Shown in pieces: positions 1 through 9,487 of a DNA stretch of 64,000 nucleotides. Each line of letters starts with the position of its first letter. The stretch's first letter is position 1. A model generated the notes under the pieces. That model was not told the origin of the DNA. It searched no databases and worked only from the letters and a program-made list of their open reading frames with translations. The translations under genes were made by a program, and so were the position numbers. The DNA lies in contig JAAZXB010000002.1 in NCBI GenBank assembly GCA_014240375.1, forward strand, positions 1 through 64,000, read 5' to 3'. This DNA is from Planctomycetota bacterium (GTDB lineage: Bacteria > Planctomycetota > UBA8108 > UBA1146).

Positions 1-101
1 TGCTGGGGCTCGACCACGAGAAACTGACCTACAAGCACCTGGGGAGGCGATTCCGCCTCACCGATGTCCACGGCAAGGTGATCGAACCGCTGCTGGGGTG
101 A
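1..101 (+). CDS. DUF1501-type protein, C-terminal end only (partial)
   Basis: The reading frame enters the window at base 3 and stops with TGA at 99-101, leaving 32 residues. The segment includes [20 protein letters not shown] followed by [10 protein letters not shown]. The pattern [19 protein letters not shown] is the usual C-terminus of the DUF1501 (sulfatase-fold) proteins that are abundant in Planctomycetota, where they are generally paired with DUF1549/DUF1553 proteins. The partner genes would lie upstream of the window. Function of the family is not firmly known. The assignment rests on the last 30 residues only. Confidence 0.75.
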   Translation, partial: LGLDHEKLTYKHLGRRFRLTDVHGKVIEPLLG

Positions 102-231
102 GAATCTCGATCACCTTCAGTGGACTCTCCTGCACCCCTGGTGCGGGTCTAACAAATTGCCCTTCAACTTGGCTTGTAATCCCTACCCCAACAAGGCCCA
201 ATAGACCCAGGCCCAATAGAATGAGAGCCAC

Positions 232-1374
232 ATGACCCAGACCGAACTGACTGGCACCAAGACCGATGATGGCCCCATCCTGTGGGTCAACACGTTGTTC
301 CTCAGCCTGAGCCCTTTCATCGCTGCAGCGCTGATTCCCATCTACCTGTGGAACGAAGGCAGTCACTGGGCACTATGGCTCGCAGCAGGCGTGTTGTGGT
401 GGGTCGCCGGACTCGGGATCACCATCGGTTACCACCGCCTCTTCGCCCACCGTTCCTACAAGGGTTCAAAGGTGTGGCGCTTCCTGGCGCTTATTGCGGG
501 TGCCACGGCACTGCAAAACTCAGCCATCGTCTGGTCTGCTTCCCACCGTCGCCATCACCAGCACACCGATCACCACGGAGATCCCTACGATGCGACCCGC
601 GGCTTCTGGTGGGCGCACATGCGCTGGATCTTTCACGACAACGAGCTCGTAGATGATCTGAGTAATGTCCCCGACCTTCAGGCAGATCCTCTGGTTCGCT
701 GGCAAGAGAAGTACTACTGGATCATCGCTCTCTCCCTCAACATCGGTATTCCGCTGGGATTGGGACTACTGATCGATCGACCGTGGGGAATGCTGCTCTT
801 TGCCGGACTCGCTCGCATCGTCTTCACCCATCAGGCGACCTTCTGCATCAACAGTCTGTGCCACATCCTGGGCACCCAACCGTGGTCCAAGAACAACACC
901 TCGCGCGATTCATGGATCTGCGCACTGATCACCTTTGGCGAGGGCTACCACAACTTTCATCACGCATTTCCTGCAGATTATCGCAATGGGCTACGGTGGT
1001 ATCAATTTGACCCGGCAAAGTGGCTCATCTGTGTCGCCAGCCTGGTCGGCCTGACCTCGAATCTGAAGAGAACCGAGGCACCCGTGCGCTGGCGAAAGCG
1101 CCTCGAACGACAGACAGAAAAGTATGAGACCTCCGCATCGTATTCCATTCCCGAGGTGAGTGCGGATTGGCGACTCCGGGTCGATTCCGCTCGCCAGTTG
1201 GTGGACCAACATCTGAGCCAGTGGGCACAAGATCTGCGAGACTACCGGCGCGCATGTCGGGATGGAGAGGTCACAAAAGCGATGCTTCATTCGCTGCGCG
1301 AGACTCGACGCGCCTGGAGGCACGCCTGGAAGAACTACCTCGCTCTTGAGCAAACGATGCCGCTTCCTGTCTGA
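232..1374 (+). CDS. Acyl-CoA (stearoyl-type) fatty acid desaturase
   Basis: A 380-residue integral membrane di-iron desaturase, expected to insert a double bond (delta-9 type) into fatty acyl chains. The three histidine boxes of the family are all present: HRLFAH at 68-73, HRRHH at 105-109 and HNFHH at 240-244, the last in the setting GEGYHNFHHAFPADYR. Hydrophobic segments lie near 17-40, 48-66 and 163-195. The family core ends near residue 280; about 100 further charged residues follow (arginine-rich, predicted helical by eye), longer than in simple bacterial delta-9 desaturases. It stands alone on the plus strand, 130 bases after the DUF1501 gene and 41 before the DUF1080 gene. A weak GAGAG precedes the ATG. 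Electron donor not encoded nearby. Confidence 0.92.
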   Translation: MTQTELTGTKTDDGPILWVNTLFLSLSPFIAAALIPIYLWNEGSHWALWLAAGVLWWVAGLGITIGYHRLFAHRSYKGSKVWRFLALIAGATALQNSAIVWSASHRRHHQHTDHHGDPYDATRGFWWAHMRWIFHDNELVDDLSNVPDLQADPLVRWQEKYYWIIALSLNIGIPLGLGLLIDRPWGMLLFAGLARIVFTHQATFCINSLCHILGTQPWSKNNTSRDSWICALITFGEGYHNFHHAFPADYRNGLRWYQFDPAKWLICVASLVGLTSNLKRTEAPVRWRKRLERQTEKYETSASYSIPEVSADWRLRVDSARQLVDQHLSQWAQDLRDYRRACRDGEVTKAMLHSLRETRRAWRHAWKNYLALEQTMPLPV

Positions 1375-1415
1375 GAGCCGGTAGATTCACCACCACTGTC
1401 GTCTACCATGACGAT

Positions 1416-2150
1416 ATGAATAAATACACGCCGCCCAACATCGTGCTGCTGGCACTCTTCTTGTGTCCGCTGCTGGTCTCTTGCGACGCCTTCCCCCTGC
1501 GCAAGCCCGCTGGCCCGGTCTCGACCCCCCTCTTCAACGGAGAGAACCTGGACGGCTGGTACGCCGATATCCCCGCTGCAGATGGTGGCGCTGAGGTACC
1601 CCCATCTTTCGTCGCGGAGGATGGCATGCTGATCAGCAAAGGAAATCCCCAGGGGCACCTGATCACCGAGGGTTCCTACAGCAACTACCAGTTGGTGGTC
1701 GAATATCGCTGGCTCGAGGAACCTGGCAACTGCGGGATCCTGGTCCATGCATCGACTCCGCGGCGTCTCTACAAGATGTTTCCCCAGTCGATCGAGTGTC
1801 AGCTGTATGTCGGCAACGCCGGGGATTTCTGGTGTATCGGTGAAAATATCGAGGTCGACAACATGACCCAATGTCGAGGAAATCCCGATGAGTGGGGAGT
1901 GGAGGAGGATCAGCGCCGCCGGATCCTCAATCTCACCGACGATTCCGAGAAGCCCGCAGGCGAATGGAACCAGATGGTGATCCAGTGCCGCGATGACACG
2001 GTGGTGGTCTTCGTCAACGGAGATCTGGTCAACTTCGGCTACAACTGCAGCGCCAGCAGTGGCCAGATCGCCATCCAGGCGGAAGGGGCCCCGGTCCAGT
2101 TCCGTCGAATAGAACTCTCTGACCTTCCCACTGACATCACAGAAGGATGA
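1416..2150 (+). CDS. DUF1080 (3-keto-disaccharide hydrolase-like) lipoprotein
   Basis: A 244-residue secreted lipoprotein. The N-terminus has a short charged start, a hydrophobic stretch and a lipobox LLVSC ending at Cys23, so it should be processed by signal peptidase II. The rest is one DUF1080 concanavalin-like fold: it opens with LFNGENLDGWYA near residue 40 and has the family landmarks DGMLISKG, YRWLEEPGNCGILVHAS and PAGEWNQMVIQCRDD. In Planctomycetota such domains are linked to polysaccharide use, and some members cleave 3-keto-glycosides; the substrate here is not visible. Its stop overlaps the next start in ATGA (2147-2150), so it is probably co-translated with the S41-type protease. 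Confidence 0.88.
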   Translation: MNKYTPPNIVLLALFLCPLLVSCDAFPLRKPAGPVSTPLFNGENLDGWYADIPAADGGAEVPPSFVAEDGMLISKGNPQGHLITEGSYSNYQLVVEYRWLEEPGNCGILVHASTPRRLYKMFPQSIECQLYVGNAGDFWCIGENIEVDNMTQCRGNPDEWGVEEDQRRRILNLTDDSEKPAGEWNQMVIQCRDDTVVVFVNGDLVNFGYNCSASSGQIAIQAEGAPVQFRRIELSDLPTDITEG

Positions 2151-3976
2151 TCAATTTTCGTTCGACGCTCTCGTTGTTGCTGCTCTTCCACTTCTTCGGT
2201 GCGCCCTCGATCCTGGCGCAGGATCATCCGACCAAAGCATCCCCCTTTGATGCGATCCGCTGGTCTGAACAACAAGTACAGGTCCAGGTCGGGGGAAAGT
2301 GGTACATCCCCATCGCCATCGATGGTGTTGAGGTCGAGAAGATCCTCGAGAAGTGCCGCCAGCAGTGGCCCGGCCAGTTACAGAAACGATTCGCCGAGGA
2401 TTTGATGGAAGCGATGGCGCTGCTGGGCCATGAGCCGGGGGGTACCGTCACGCTGCGCTTGAAAGCGAGCGCGGCAGCGAAAGATGTGGTGCTCGAAGGA
2501 ATCCCCAATACCCTCGGCAAGCGACAACGACTACAGGCTGATCGAAACCCGCAACCATCTCCAATGCGACTCTCTCCCTCCTGGCTATCAAAGAAGCAGG
2601 TCGAGCAAGAGATCGCCATCTTTAGCGCCGCACTCCGGGATCAGTTCGCCTACCTGCACCTCAAGGGGGTCGATCTCGACGAGGCGATCGAGCAAGAGGT
2701 GCATCGACACTATTCACGCGGCCTGCCGACACGGATGCCGCCGGTCGATCTGGTGATGATCCTGCAACGGGTGCTGATGCAATTCGGCGATGGCCATGCC
2801 GATGTCCGCAGCAGCAATTTTCGCCTCGGAGAGGGTCAACCGTTCATCCCCTTCCTGCTCGGGGAACTCGGTGGGAAGGTGATCGCCTTCCGCACCGATC
2901 GCAGCGCTCTACTCGATCCGCAGTATCCGTACGTCGTCTCCCTTGATGGACGCCCCATCGAGGAGTGCATCGAGGAATGGATCCCCTTCATCGCCGCAGG
3001 AAGTCCACAGCTGATCCGCCGCCGCGCCGTGGGCCTGCTGCGAGAGGTATCGATATGGCGTCGGAACACCGGTGGCATCGGATTCAGCGATGTCGAGAGG
3101 AAGATGCATCGTCCCTTCGCAGTCGAACTGGTTTCGATGGATGGCAAGAAGACCCGTACCCTCGAACTCAACCCGACCGATCAAAAACCCACATACGGGG
3201 AGTGGCCGCGCAGCGAAAGCCGCCTGCTCGACGACAATCTCGGCTATCTACGCCTGGCTCGCATGGACCAGGAAGCCGTGCAAGAAGTCTACCGGTGGAT
3301 GCCACGCTTCCGCGACAGCGACGGCCTGATCGTCGATGTCCGCGGCAACGGAGGTGGCAGCCGGGCCGCACTGCTGGCGTTGGCTGGATTCCTGATCGGA
3401 GCGGAGGAAAGCCCCTGGGTCGGCAACTTTGCCGTCTACCGCAAGTCATCGAAGTTCGATGACGATCACCTGGCCAATCGCTTCATGCACCGCCTCGACA
3501 GTGATGAATGGACCCCCGAACAGCGCCAGGCCATCGACCGTGCCTTCGCCAATTTCAAACCCGAGTGGCAGATCCCCAATGGATTCAGCCAGTGGCACGC
3601 TCTACTCCTCGACCGTACCGGTCACCCACAGGAGTTCCCTTACACCAAGGAAGTGGTGATCCTCTCCGATGCCGGTTGCTTCAGCGCCACCGACATCTTT
3701 CTCGGCGCGCTGGAACTGCACCCGCGAGTGACGCTGATGGGCACCGCATCCTCCGGCGGCAGTGCTCGATCGCAGCGATTCACGCTGCCCCACTCCTGGA
3801 TCGAGGTGAAGTGTGCCTCGATGGCGAGTTTCCGCCCCAACGGCTGGCTCTATGATGGACGTGGTATCGAGGTCGATATCGAGGTGCACCCCGATCCCAG
3901 CTACTTCATCGAAGGGGGTCGTGATGAAGCATTGGAGACTGCTGCAGAGTACTTATCGAATCCCGCTGGCAACTAG
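2147..3976 (+). CDS. S41 family peptidase (tail-specific/CPP-like), exported
   Basis: A 609-residue protein with a signal peptide (hydrophobic run ending ..GAPSILAQ at about residue 25). The C-terminal part is a peptidase S41 core: GYLRLARMDQ, then GLIVDVRGNGGGSRAALL, then VVILSDAGCFSATDIFLGAL, in which Ser513 is in the position of the catalytic serine, then GTASSGGSARSQ. The N-terminal 300 residues are a family-specific region with no clear PDZ signature. The role is probably periplasmic proteolysis, with unknown substrate. It is translationally coupled (ATGA) to the DUF1080 lipoprotein, suggesting a shared job at the cell envelope. The usual general-base lysine was not located with certainty. 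Confidence 0.82.
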   Translation: MINFRSTLSLLLLFHFFGAPSILAQDHPTKASPFDAIRWSEQQVQVQVGGKWYIPIAIDGVEVEKILEKCRQQWPGQLQKRFAEDLMEAMALLGHEPGGTVTLRLKASAAAKDVVLEGIPNTLGKRQRLQADRNPQPSPMRLSPSWLSKKQVEQEIAIFSAALRDQFAYLHLKGVDLDEAIEQEVHRHYSRGLPTRMPPVDLVMILQRVLMQFGDGHADVRSSNFRLGEGQPFIPFLLGELGGKVIAFRTDRSALLDPQYPYVVSLDGRPIEECIEEWIPFIAAGSPQLIRRRAVGLLREVSIWRRNTGGIGFSDVERKMHRPFAVELVSMDGKKTRTLELNPTDQKPTYGEWPRSESRLLDDNLGYLRLARMDQEAVQEVYRWMPRFRDSDGLIVDVRGNGGGSRAALLALAGFLIGAEESPWVGNFAVYRKSSKFDDDHLANRFMHRLDSDEWTPEQRQAIDRAFANFKPEWQIPNGFSQWHALLLDRTGHPQEFPYTKEVVILSDAGCFSATDIFLGALELHPRVTLMGTASSGGSARSQRFTLPHSWIEVKCASMASFRPNGWLYDGRGIEVDIEVHPDPSYFIEGGRDEALETAAEYLSNPAGN

Positions 3977-4046
3977 ACCTCGGTACCAGTTTCTTCGGGA
4001 ACGTTGGGAAGTTTGATTTCCTGATTCAATATGCAACAATCGCATC

Positions 4047-5696
4047 ATGATTAAACCCGGCCTATATCCACTGGACGAGCCTCGTAGCACCGAGTCACGT
4101 GCTGAAGAGAACATCCATCTCGTGATGAAACGGGATCTTCCTGATGGCTGGTATGCGTGGCATTCTCTGAAAATTCGTGACTCCGATGGTCAAAAGGGCG
4201 AAGGTGATTTCGTCATCGTCGACCCCGACAGAGGAATGGTAGTCCTTGAGGTCAAGGGTGGGCATCTCAAGCAAATGGGTGGCCACTGGTTTCAAAACGA
4301 AAAGAAGTTGAAGAAGACCCCCCTGGATCAGGCAGAGGGATACGTCAGAAAACTTGTTTCACGTCTCAGGGCAAAAAATGTACGACTTCCTACCTGGGAG
4401 GTCGCAGCATTTTTCCCCGACACAAACTTCATGTTTCCACCCAGCCAAAACGATCTTCAGGATCGCCTCCTTGGAAAACAGGACCTGGCTTCCTTCAACG
4501 ACAGTCTCGAAAATTTATTCTCCACCATCCTTCAAAATCCAAAACCTACTTCCAGTAATCTGGTCCAGTCTCTCCACGATCTCTGGGGAGATTGCTGGAT
4601 TTCACACGTCCCCCTGGGGGTCAAGGCGCAACGATTCTCCGACGCACGCATCCCCCTGGACGAACGCCAGTTCGAAGTGATGGAAGGCTGGGATGAAATT
4701 GATCGCCTTCTGATCAAAGGGTGCGCGGGAAGCGGTAAAACACTGATCGCTAGCGAAGCGGCTCGTCGTCTCGCTGCTACGGGCAAGAAAGTCCTGATGC
4801 TGTGTTTCACGGAAGGACTCGCTCGCTGGCTAAAGGCGCAACACATCGACACAGGGGTCAGAGTGGAACCGATCCGTATCTTCGCAAAGTCAATACTCAA
4901 GAACAAGTCGCACTCCCTACCGCATGCAGGAAGTGAAAACCTCGAGTGGGACAAGATGGCTTTCGAAGCCGCTGGTGTTGTAGAGGAAAAGGAAGATCCC
5001 GACCTTCTCTTCGATGCGGTGATCGTGGACGAGGCGCAGGATCTGGAAATCGGCGACTGGGAGTTGATTCGGTGTCTCTCAGGGGAAAACAAACTATGGG
5101 CATTCCACGATCCGAAACAGCAGTTCTGGCAAGACAGGAAACCGGATCAAAGTTTGTTCAACACCAAGATCAATTTGAAGAACAACTACCGAACCCCACA
5201 TAGTTTGATGGAAGTTGCAAATTCATACGGGATAATTGGCGATTCCACAGTTTCAGTGCAAACAGCCCTGGAAGAGAAGACACTGGACGTAATCTGCGCA
5301 CCCAGCCCTTCTTCCATCGTAAAAAAAGTAGAACTGGAAATAAAGAAATTACGCGGAGACCGCTTCGAGGCTCACCGCATCGCCGTACTTTCTCTCCGCG
5401 GAAAATCCGCTGAGGGCTCCATCCTGAAAAAGCTCGATCTCCGAGATATCGACTGCTATTCAGTCGATGAAGAACTCGCCGACGACCATCTCATCGCCGA
5501 CACCTTTCTGCGATTCAAGGGCCTCGAGCGAGACGCCGTCATCATCACCGATCTCTGTCCTGACCAGACGAACTATGCCACCAGGATGCACATCGCTCTC
5601 ACGCGGTCACTTGCCTGTGCAAGGGTGATCACTACACGGGAGATATTAAGATCGGATCCGGTTCTGAGTTGCATTCTGGATGCTCAGGAAGCCTGA
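4047..5696 (+). CDS. NERD-domain superfamily 1 helicase/ATPase
   Basis: A 549-residue protein. Residues about 20-130 form a NERD (nuclease-related) domain: EGDFVIVDPDRGMVVLEVKGG carries the D..(10)..E.K pattern of the PD-(D/E)XK-like fold. An SF1 (UvrD/Rep-type) ATPase follows: Walker A GCAGSGKT at 225-232, Walker B VIVDEAQD with D328/E329, a motif III-like WAFHDPKQQFW, and late motifs FKGLERDAVIITD and MHIALTRSLACARVI. NERD helicases occur in scattered defence or DNA-repair islands; the role here is unknown. The gene has no partner, no clear Shine-Dalgarno and visibly more A/T than its neighbours, which fits horizontal acquisition. Convergent with hcrB. Confidence 0.85.
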   Translation: MIKPGLYPLDEPRSTESRAEENIHLVMKRDLPDGWYAWHSLKIRDSDGQKGEGDFVIVDPDRGMVVLEVKGGHLKQMGGHWFQNEKKLKKTPLDQAEGYVRKLVSRLRAKNVRLPTWEVAAFFPDTNFMFPPSQNDLQDRLLGKQDLASFNDSLENLFSTILQNPKPTSSNLVQSLHDLWGDCWISHVPLGVKAQRFSDARIPLDERQFEVMEGWDEIDRLLIKGCAGSGKTLIASEAARRLAATGKKVLMLCFTEGLARWLKAQHIDTGVRVEPIRIFAKSILKNKSHSLPHAGSENLEWDKMAFEAAGVVEEKEDPDLLFDAVIVDEAQDLEIGDWELIRCLSGENKLWAFHDPKQQFWQDRKPDQSLFNTKINLKNNYRTPHSLMEVANSYGIIGDSTVSVQTALEEKTLDVICAPSPSSIVKKVELEIKKLRGDRFEAHRIAVLSLRGKSAEGSILKKLDLRDIDCYSVDEELADDHLIADTFLRFKGLERDAVIITDLCPDQTNYATRMHIALTRSLACARVITTREILRSDPVLSCILDAQEA

Positions 5697-5924
5697 ATTG
5701 ACCACTTTTTTCTGTTGGAGACATCCTCGCTCAATCACTACCTGCGGGCATCCACTACAGTGACACAGAACAGCGAAAATGTCATTTCCCCGCCACCTGT
5801 CACAACCTGAACCATCCCTCTTTGATTTCGGAGTCATGCAGACAAAGCGTCAGCTTATCCTTGCCTGGGGCTGAGTAGCAGAATCGAAGAGTACTATCTC
5901 TCATCCACATCCTGGAAACACAAT

Positions 5925-6962
5925 TCAGGAGGGCCATTTTTCAGACCCATGCCGTGGCACCATCCTCTGTCTCGGCAGTCCCGCCACCTCTCTGAGCACT
6001 GCTTCGACATACTTCTCGATCATCTTGCCGCGCCATTGTGGCACGAAGTCGGTGTTGCCGAGGGGGTTGGCGCCGGCGCTCTTGCGCGCAAGGGCGGCAG
6101 CGGCTGCGATGGTCTCGTCATCGAGCGGTTTGCCGATGAGTGCCGCGATACTGGCGGTGCAGCGCACCGGGGTGCTGCCGACCGAGCCGAGCCAGATCTC
6201 GATGCGGTCGGTGGTGTTGCCATTACACCAGCCGGAGACGGCGACACTCAGTACACCGAAGTCGATGGAACCTCTGCGACGGAGTTTCCAGAAACCGGTT
6301 CTGGCGCCGGAGGGTGATGGGATTCGAATGGTGGTGAGGATCTCGTCGGGCCTCTTGGACAGGTAATCGATGCCGTCGTCACGGAACAGTTCCGCCAGCG
6401 GTAGGGTTCGTTCCCCCTCGCTGGAGACGAGCGTGATCTCGGCACCGAGGGCACACAGCATCGGTACCGAATCTCCGCTGGAGACCGCCCAGCAGCGGGG
6501 GCTACTGGGAGCGACCCAGCAGATGTCGCCCTGCTCCTTCATGCAGTAATCGATACTGCGGCGCCACTCCTCATTCTGGTTGTAGTAAGTACAGCGCGTG
6601 TCGAGGCACAGGTTGCCGCCGATGGTGCCGGCATTGCGGAGGACTGGACTGGAGATACTGGCCACCGCTGTCACCAGCGAGGGATACTTCTGCTGGATTT
6701 GTTCATCCCTGGTGATGGCATCGAGGGTCGTCGTCGCTCCGATGATCACACTGCCATCTTTTGATTCTGTAATGCCATGGAGAGCATCGATCCCTCTCAG
6801 AGAGACCACCGACTCGGCACCCTGGTGACGACGCTTCATGTTGGGAAACAGATCGGTGCCGCCGGCAACCACTCTCGTGTGGGCGGGATCGGTGGCGAGC
6901 AAGGCGACCGCCTCCTCGATGGTCTCGGGCTGATGGAAGGTGAACGCGGGCAGTCTCAGCAT
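5925..6962 (-). CDS. hcrB: 4-hydroxybenzoyl-CoA reductase beta subunit (FAD and extra [4Fe-4S])
   Basis: A 345-residue FAD-binding subunit of the xanthine oxidase family. FAD-binding landmarks are VVAGGTDLFPNMKRR at 31-45 and NAGTIGGNLCLDTRC at 110-124. What separates it from ordinary CoxM/XdhB-type subunits is an inserted Cys-rich loop with C124, C140, C148 and C157. This spacing is that of the loop that binds an additional [4Fe-4S] cluster in Thauera aromatica HcrB, a hallmark of 4-hydroxybenzoyl-CoA reductase. It would carry electrons from ferredoxin through the extra cluster and FAD to the [2Fe-2S] subunit. The ATG overlaps the hcrA stop by one base (TGATG), so the two are coupled. Last gene of the panD-hcrCAB set. 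Confidence 0.88.
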   Translation of the reverse strand: MLRLPAFTFHQPETIEEAVALLATDPAHTRVVAGGTDLFPNMKRRHQGAESVVSLRGIDALHGITESKDGSVIIGATTTLDAITRDEQIQQKYPSLVTAVASISSPVLRNAGTIGGNLCLDTRCTYYNQNEEWRRSIDYCMKEQGDICWVAPSSPRCWAVSSGDSVPMLCALGAEITLVSSEGERTLPLAELFRDDGIDYLSKRPDEILTTIRIPSPSGARTGFWKLRRRGSIDFGVLSVAVSGWCNGNTTDRIEIWLGSVGSTPVRCTASIAALIGKPLDDETIAAAAALARKSAGANPLGNTDFVPQWRGKMIEKYVEAVLREVAGLPRQRMVPRHGSEKWPS

Positions 6963-9487
6963 CAGTTCTCTCCCTTCACCGCATCCTTGCGCTCGGTCAT
7001 GGTTCCGGTTCCTGAGCGCACCCCGGCATCATCAACATTGGTGGCCTTGCCGTCGCCACCTTCCGCGGGAGTGGGAACCTTGAGCGGCACACCGAACTCG
7101 ATCTCGGGGAAAGACTTCGGCCCGAAGCGGCCCGGTTTTCCCTTTTCTCTGGCCTCGATCGCCTGTCGGATCATGTGCGGTGCGATGGGAACCTGATCGA
7201 CCCTCACCCCCACCGCATCGAAGATGGCGTTGGCGACCGCTGGCATCATCGGGAGCAGCGGCCCCTGCCCCACCTCCTTGGCGCCGAACGGACCGTTGGG
7301 ATCGGGATCCTCGATGATGTAACTGGTCACTGGCGGCATCTCGGCAAAGGTCGGCGACTTGTACTCCAGCATCGACGGATGCTTGTGCACCAGCGCACCC
7401 GATCGTTTCTTCGGCAAGCGGCGGAACACCTGTTCCTCCATCATCGCCTCGCCGAGACCCATGTAGACCGATCCCTCGATCTGTCCCATCACCAGCGCCG
7501 GATTGATGCACTTGCCGACATCGTGCGCCATCCAGACATGCTCGATGCGGTAGATGCCGGTCGCCGGATCGACCTCTGCTTCCACCACGGCGGCGCTGTA
7601 ACTGTATGCTGGAGAAGGTCCCACTCCGGCACCGCGATAACGGCCAGGAGAGCGGGGAGGGGTGTAACTTCCAGTGGTTCCGAGAGTACCAAAGCGTGAC
7701 TCCGCCTCGATCACCGCTTCCTGAAAACTGAGTCCATGTTCAGGGTTCTCGCCGTGGAACACCCGACCCTCGGCGAAGACCAGTTCTCGTGCCGGCACAT
7801 CGAGTTTCTTTGCCGCTCCCCGGGCGACCAGCGTGCGCGCCCGTTCTGCGGCCTCGATTGCAGCATTTCCTGCCATCAAGGTGACTCGCGAGGAATAACT
7901 TCCCAGATCGACCGGAGTCAGATCGGTATCGGCCACGCACAGGCGGATGTCCTTCAGGTCGATCCCGAGGATCTCCGCCGTGATGGCTGCGATCACCGAA
8001 TCGGATCCCTGACCGATCTCGGTCTCGCCACAAAAGAGCGCCACTCCCCCGGAACGATCGAGTTGCAACTGCACTCCCGACTGCGGCATGTGGTTCCAGT
8101 AGATGGGAAGGCCTGCGCCGCTGAGGTAGGAGCCGCAGGCGAGGCCGAGACCCCTGCCCTCTGGCATCTTGCCATGACGCTGGTTCCAGCCGCTGCCTTC
8201 CACCACCGCTTCGATGCATTTGCCAAGTCCCATCGACCCGACCTTCAACCAGTTGGATGTGACACTGTCGGCAGCGACGAGCTGTTGCAGACGCAACTGG
8301 GCGGGATCGATCGCCAGCTGGTGGGCGATCTTGTCGAGATGCACCTCGAAGGCGAATCGGGGTTGTGGAGTTCCATGGCCCCGCTTGGGTCCACAGGGGG
8401 GCTTGTTGGTGAAGGCGCGGATGCTCTCGAAGCGATATTTCGGCAGGTCGTAGGTGACCGTTTGCAGAGCACCGGTGTAATAGGTGCTCGCCACGCCATA
8501 GCTGCCGTAGGCGCCGCCATCGAGAGCGGTCTGCAGGTGCTGGGCAGTGAGGGTGCCGTCCTTCTTGACCCCGGTTCGGATCTTCATCAGCACCGGGTGT
8601 CGGCCCCGGTGACAGTAGAAGACCTCTTCTCGGGTGAGACAGATCTTGACCGGTCGCCCCAGCGTCAGCGCCATCTTTGCCGCACAGATCTCGTGATTGA
8701 AGGGGTCACTTTTGCCGCCGAATCCACCACCGTTGGGGCAGGCGATGACTCGGATCCTGGCGGCGGGCAGTCCCAGTACCTTGGCCAGCGAGCGGTGCAG
8801 GTAGTGCGGTGTCTGGGTCGAGGAGTAGACGGTGATCCGATCGGTTTCCTCGGTCAGCGCCACGGTCGCATGCTGTTCCATCGGCAGGTGAGTGTTGCCC
8901 TCGAAGTACATGACGTCCTCGAAGATCTGATCCGCTTCCTCGAAGCCAGCATCGACATCGCCGAATTCCATCGACAACTTCTTGTGCAGGTTGCCCTCAT
9001 CGCCGTAGTCATGGATGCGTGGCTCCGGAGTAGCGATCGCCTCCTCGACCGTTGCAATCGTCTCCAGCGGTTGGTACTCGACCTCCACCGCCAGTGCCGC
9101 CTCATGCGCCTGGTCCTCGGTGAGCGCTGCCACCGCTACCACCGGATCTCCGACAAATCGCACCTTGTCGATGCAGAGTGCATGCTCGTCCTGGCTGACC
9201 GGCAAGATACCGAAAGGATCGGGCATCGACTCCCCGGTCAGGAGCCCCACCACCCCCGCCATCGCACTCGCCTTGGAGGTGTCGATGGAGACGATATTTG
9301 CGTGCGGTACCGTCGAGCGGACCAGTTTCATGTGAACCATGCGAGGGAACGACAGGTCGTCGGCAAAACGGGTCTGGCCCGTCACCTTGGCGCGGCCATC
9401 GACCCGTCGAAACGGTGTTCCGATCAGTCGTAACTGATCACTGGTCACCGGTCCTTCTTCGTCATCGGGGTGCACCGCATCAGACAT
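6962..9487 (-). CDS. hcrA: 4-hydroxybenzoyl-CoA reductase alpha subunit (molybdopterin)
   Basis: An 841-residue molybdenum hydroxylase large subunit (the open frame runs to 9748, but the ATG at 9487 gives the family start ..LIGTPFRRVDGRAKVTGQTRFADD and overlaps the end of hcrC). It should reductively remove the 4-hydroxyl of 4-hydroxybenzoyl-CoA, forming benzoyl-CoA. Landmarks: PNGGGFGGKSDPFNHE (molybdopterin loop), CGPKRGHGTPQPRFAFE, GETEIGQGSDSVI, and GAKEVGQGPLLPMMPAVANA near the C-terminus. In xanthine oxidase-type enzymes the last motif holds a catalytic Glu (GE); here codon 741 is CAG, Gln. About 40 extra residues (charged, Gly-rich) follow the family end. Subunit identity is inferred mainly from the HcrB-type partner. 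Confidence 0.85.
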   Translation of the reverse strand: MSDAVHPDDEEGPVTSDQLRLIGTPFRRVDGRAKVTGQTRFADDLSFPRMVHMKLVRSTVPHANIVSIDTSKASAMAGVVGLLTGESMPDPFGILPVSQDEHALCIDKVRFVGDPVVAVAALTEDQAHEAALAVEVEYQPLETIATVEEAIATPEPRIHDYGDEGNLHKKLSMEFGDVDAGFEEADQIFEDVMYFEGNTHLPMEQHATVALTEETDRITVYSSTQTPHYLHRSLAKVLGLPAARIRVIACPNGGGFGGKSDPFNHEICAAKMALTLGRPVKICLTREEVFYCHRGRHPVLMKIRTGVKKDGTLTAQHLQTALDGGAYGSYGVASTYYTGALQTVTYDLPKYRFESIRAFTNKPPCGPKRGHGTPQPRFAFEVHLDKIAHQLAIDPAQLRLQQLVAADSVTSNWLKVGSMGLGKCIEAVVEGSGWNQRHGKMPEGRGLGLACGSYLSGAGLPIYWNHMPQSGVQLQLDRSGGVALFCGETEIGQGSDSVIAAITAEILGIDLKDIRLCVADTDLTPVDLGSYSSRVTLMAGNAAIEAAERARTLVARGAAKKLDVPARELVFAEGRVFHGENPEHGLSFQEAVIEAESRFGTLGTTGSYTPPRSPGRYRGAGVGPSPAYSYSAAVVEAEVDPATGIYRIEHVWMAHDVGKCINPALVMGQIEGSVYMGLGEAMMEEQVFRRLPKKRSGALVHKHPSMLEYKSPTFAEMPPVTSYIIEDPDPNGPFGAKEVGQGPLLPMMPAVANAIFDAVGVRVDQVPIAPHMIRQAIEAREKGKPGRFGPKSFPEIEFGVPLKVPTPAEGGDGKATNVDDAGVRSGTGTMTERKDAVKGEN

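Noticed and set aside
7736-9433. Long plus-strand open frame (565 codons)
   Set aside because: It is antisense to hcrA, has no family similarity or ribosome-binding site, and reflects the high GC of the coding strand.
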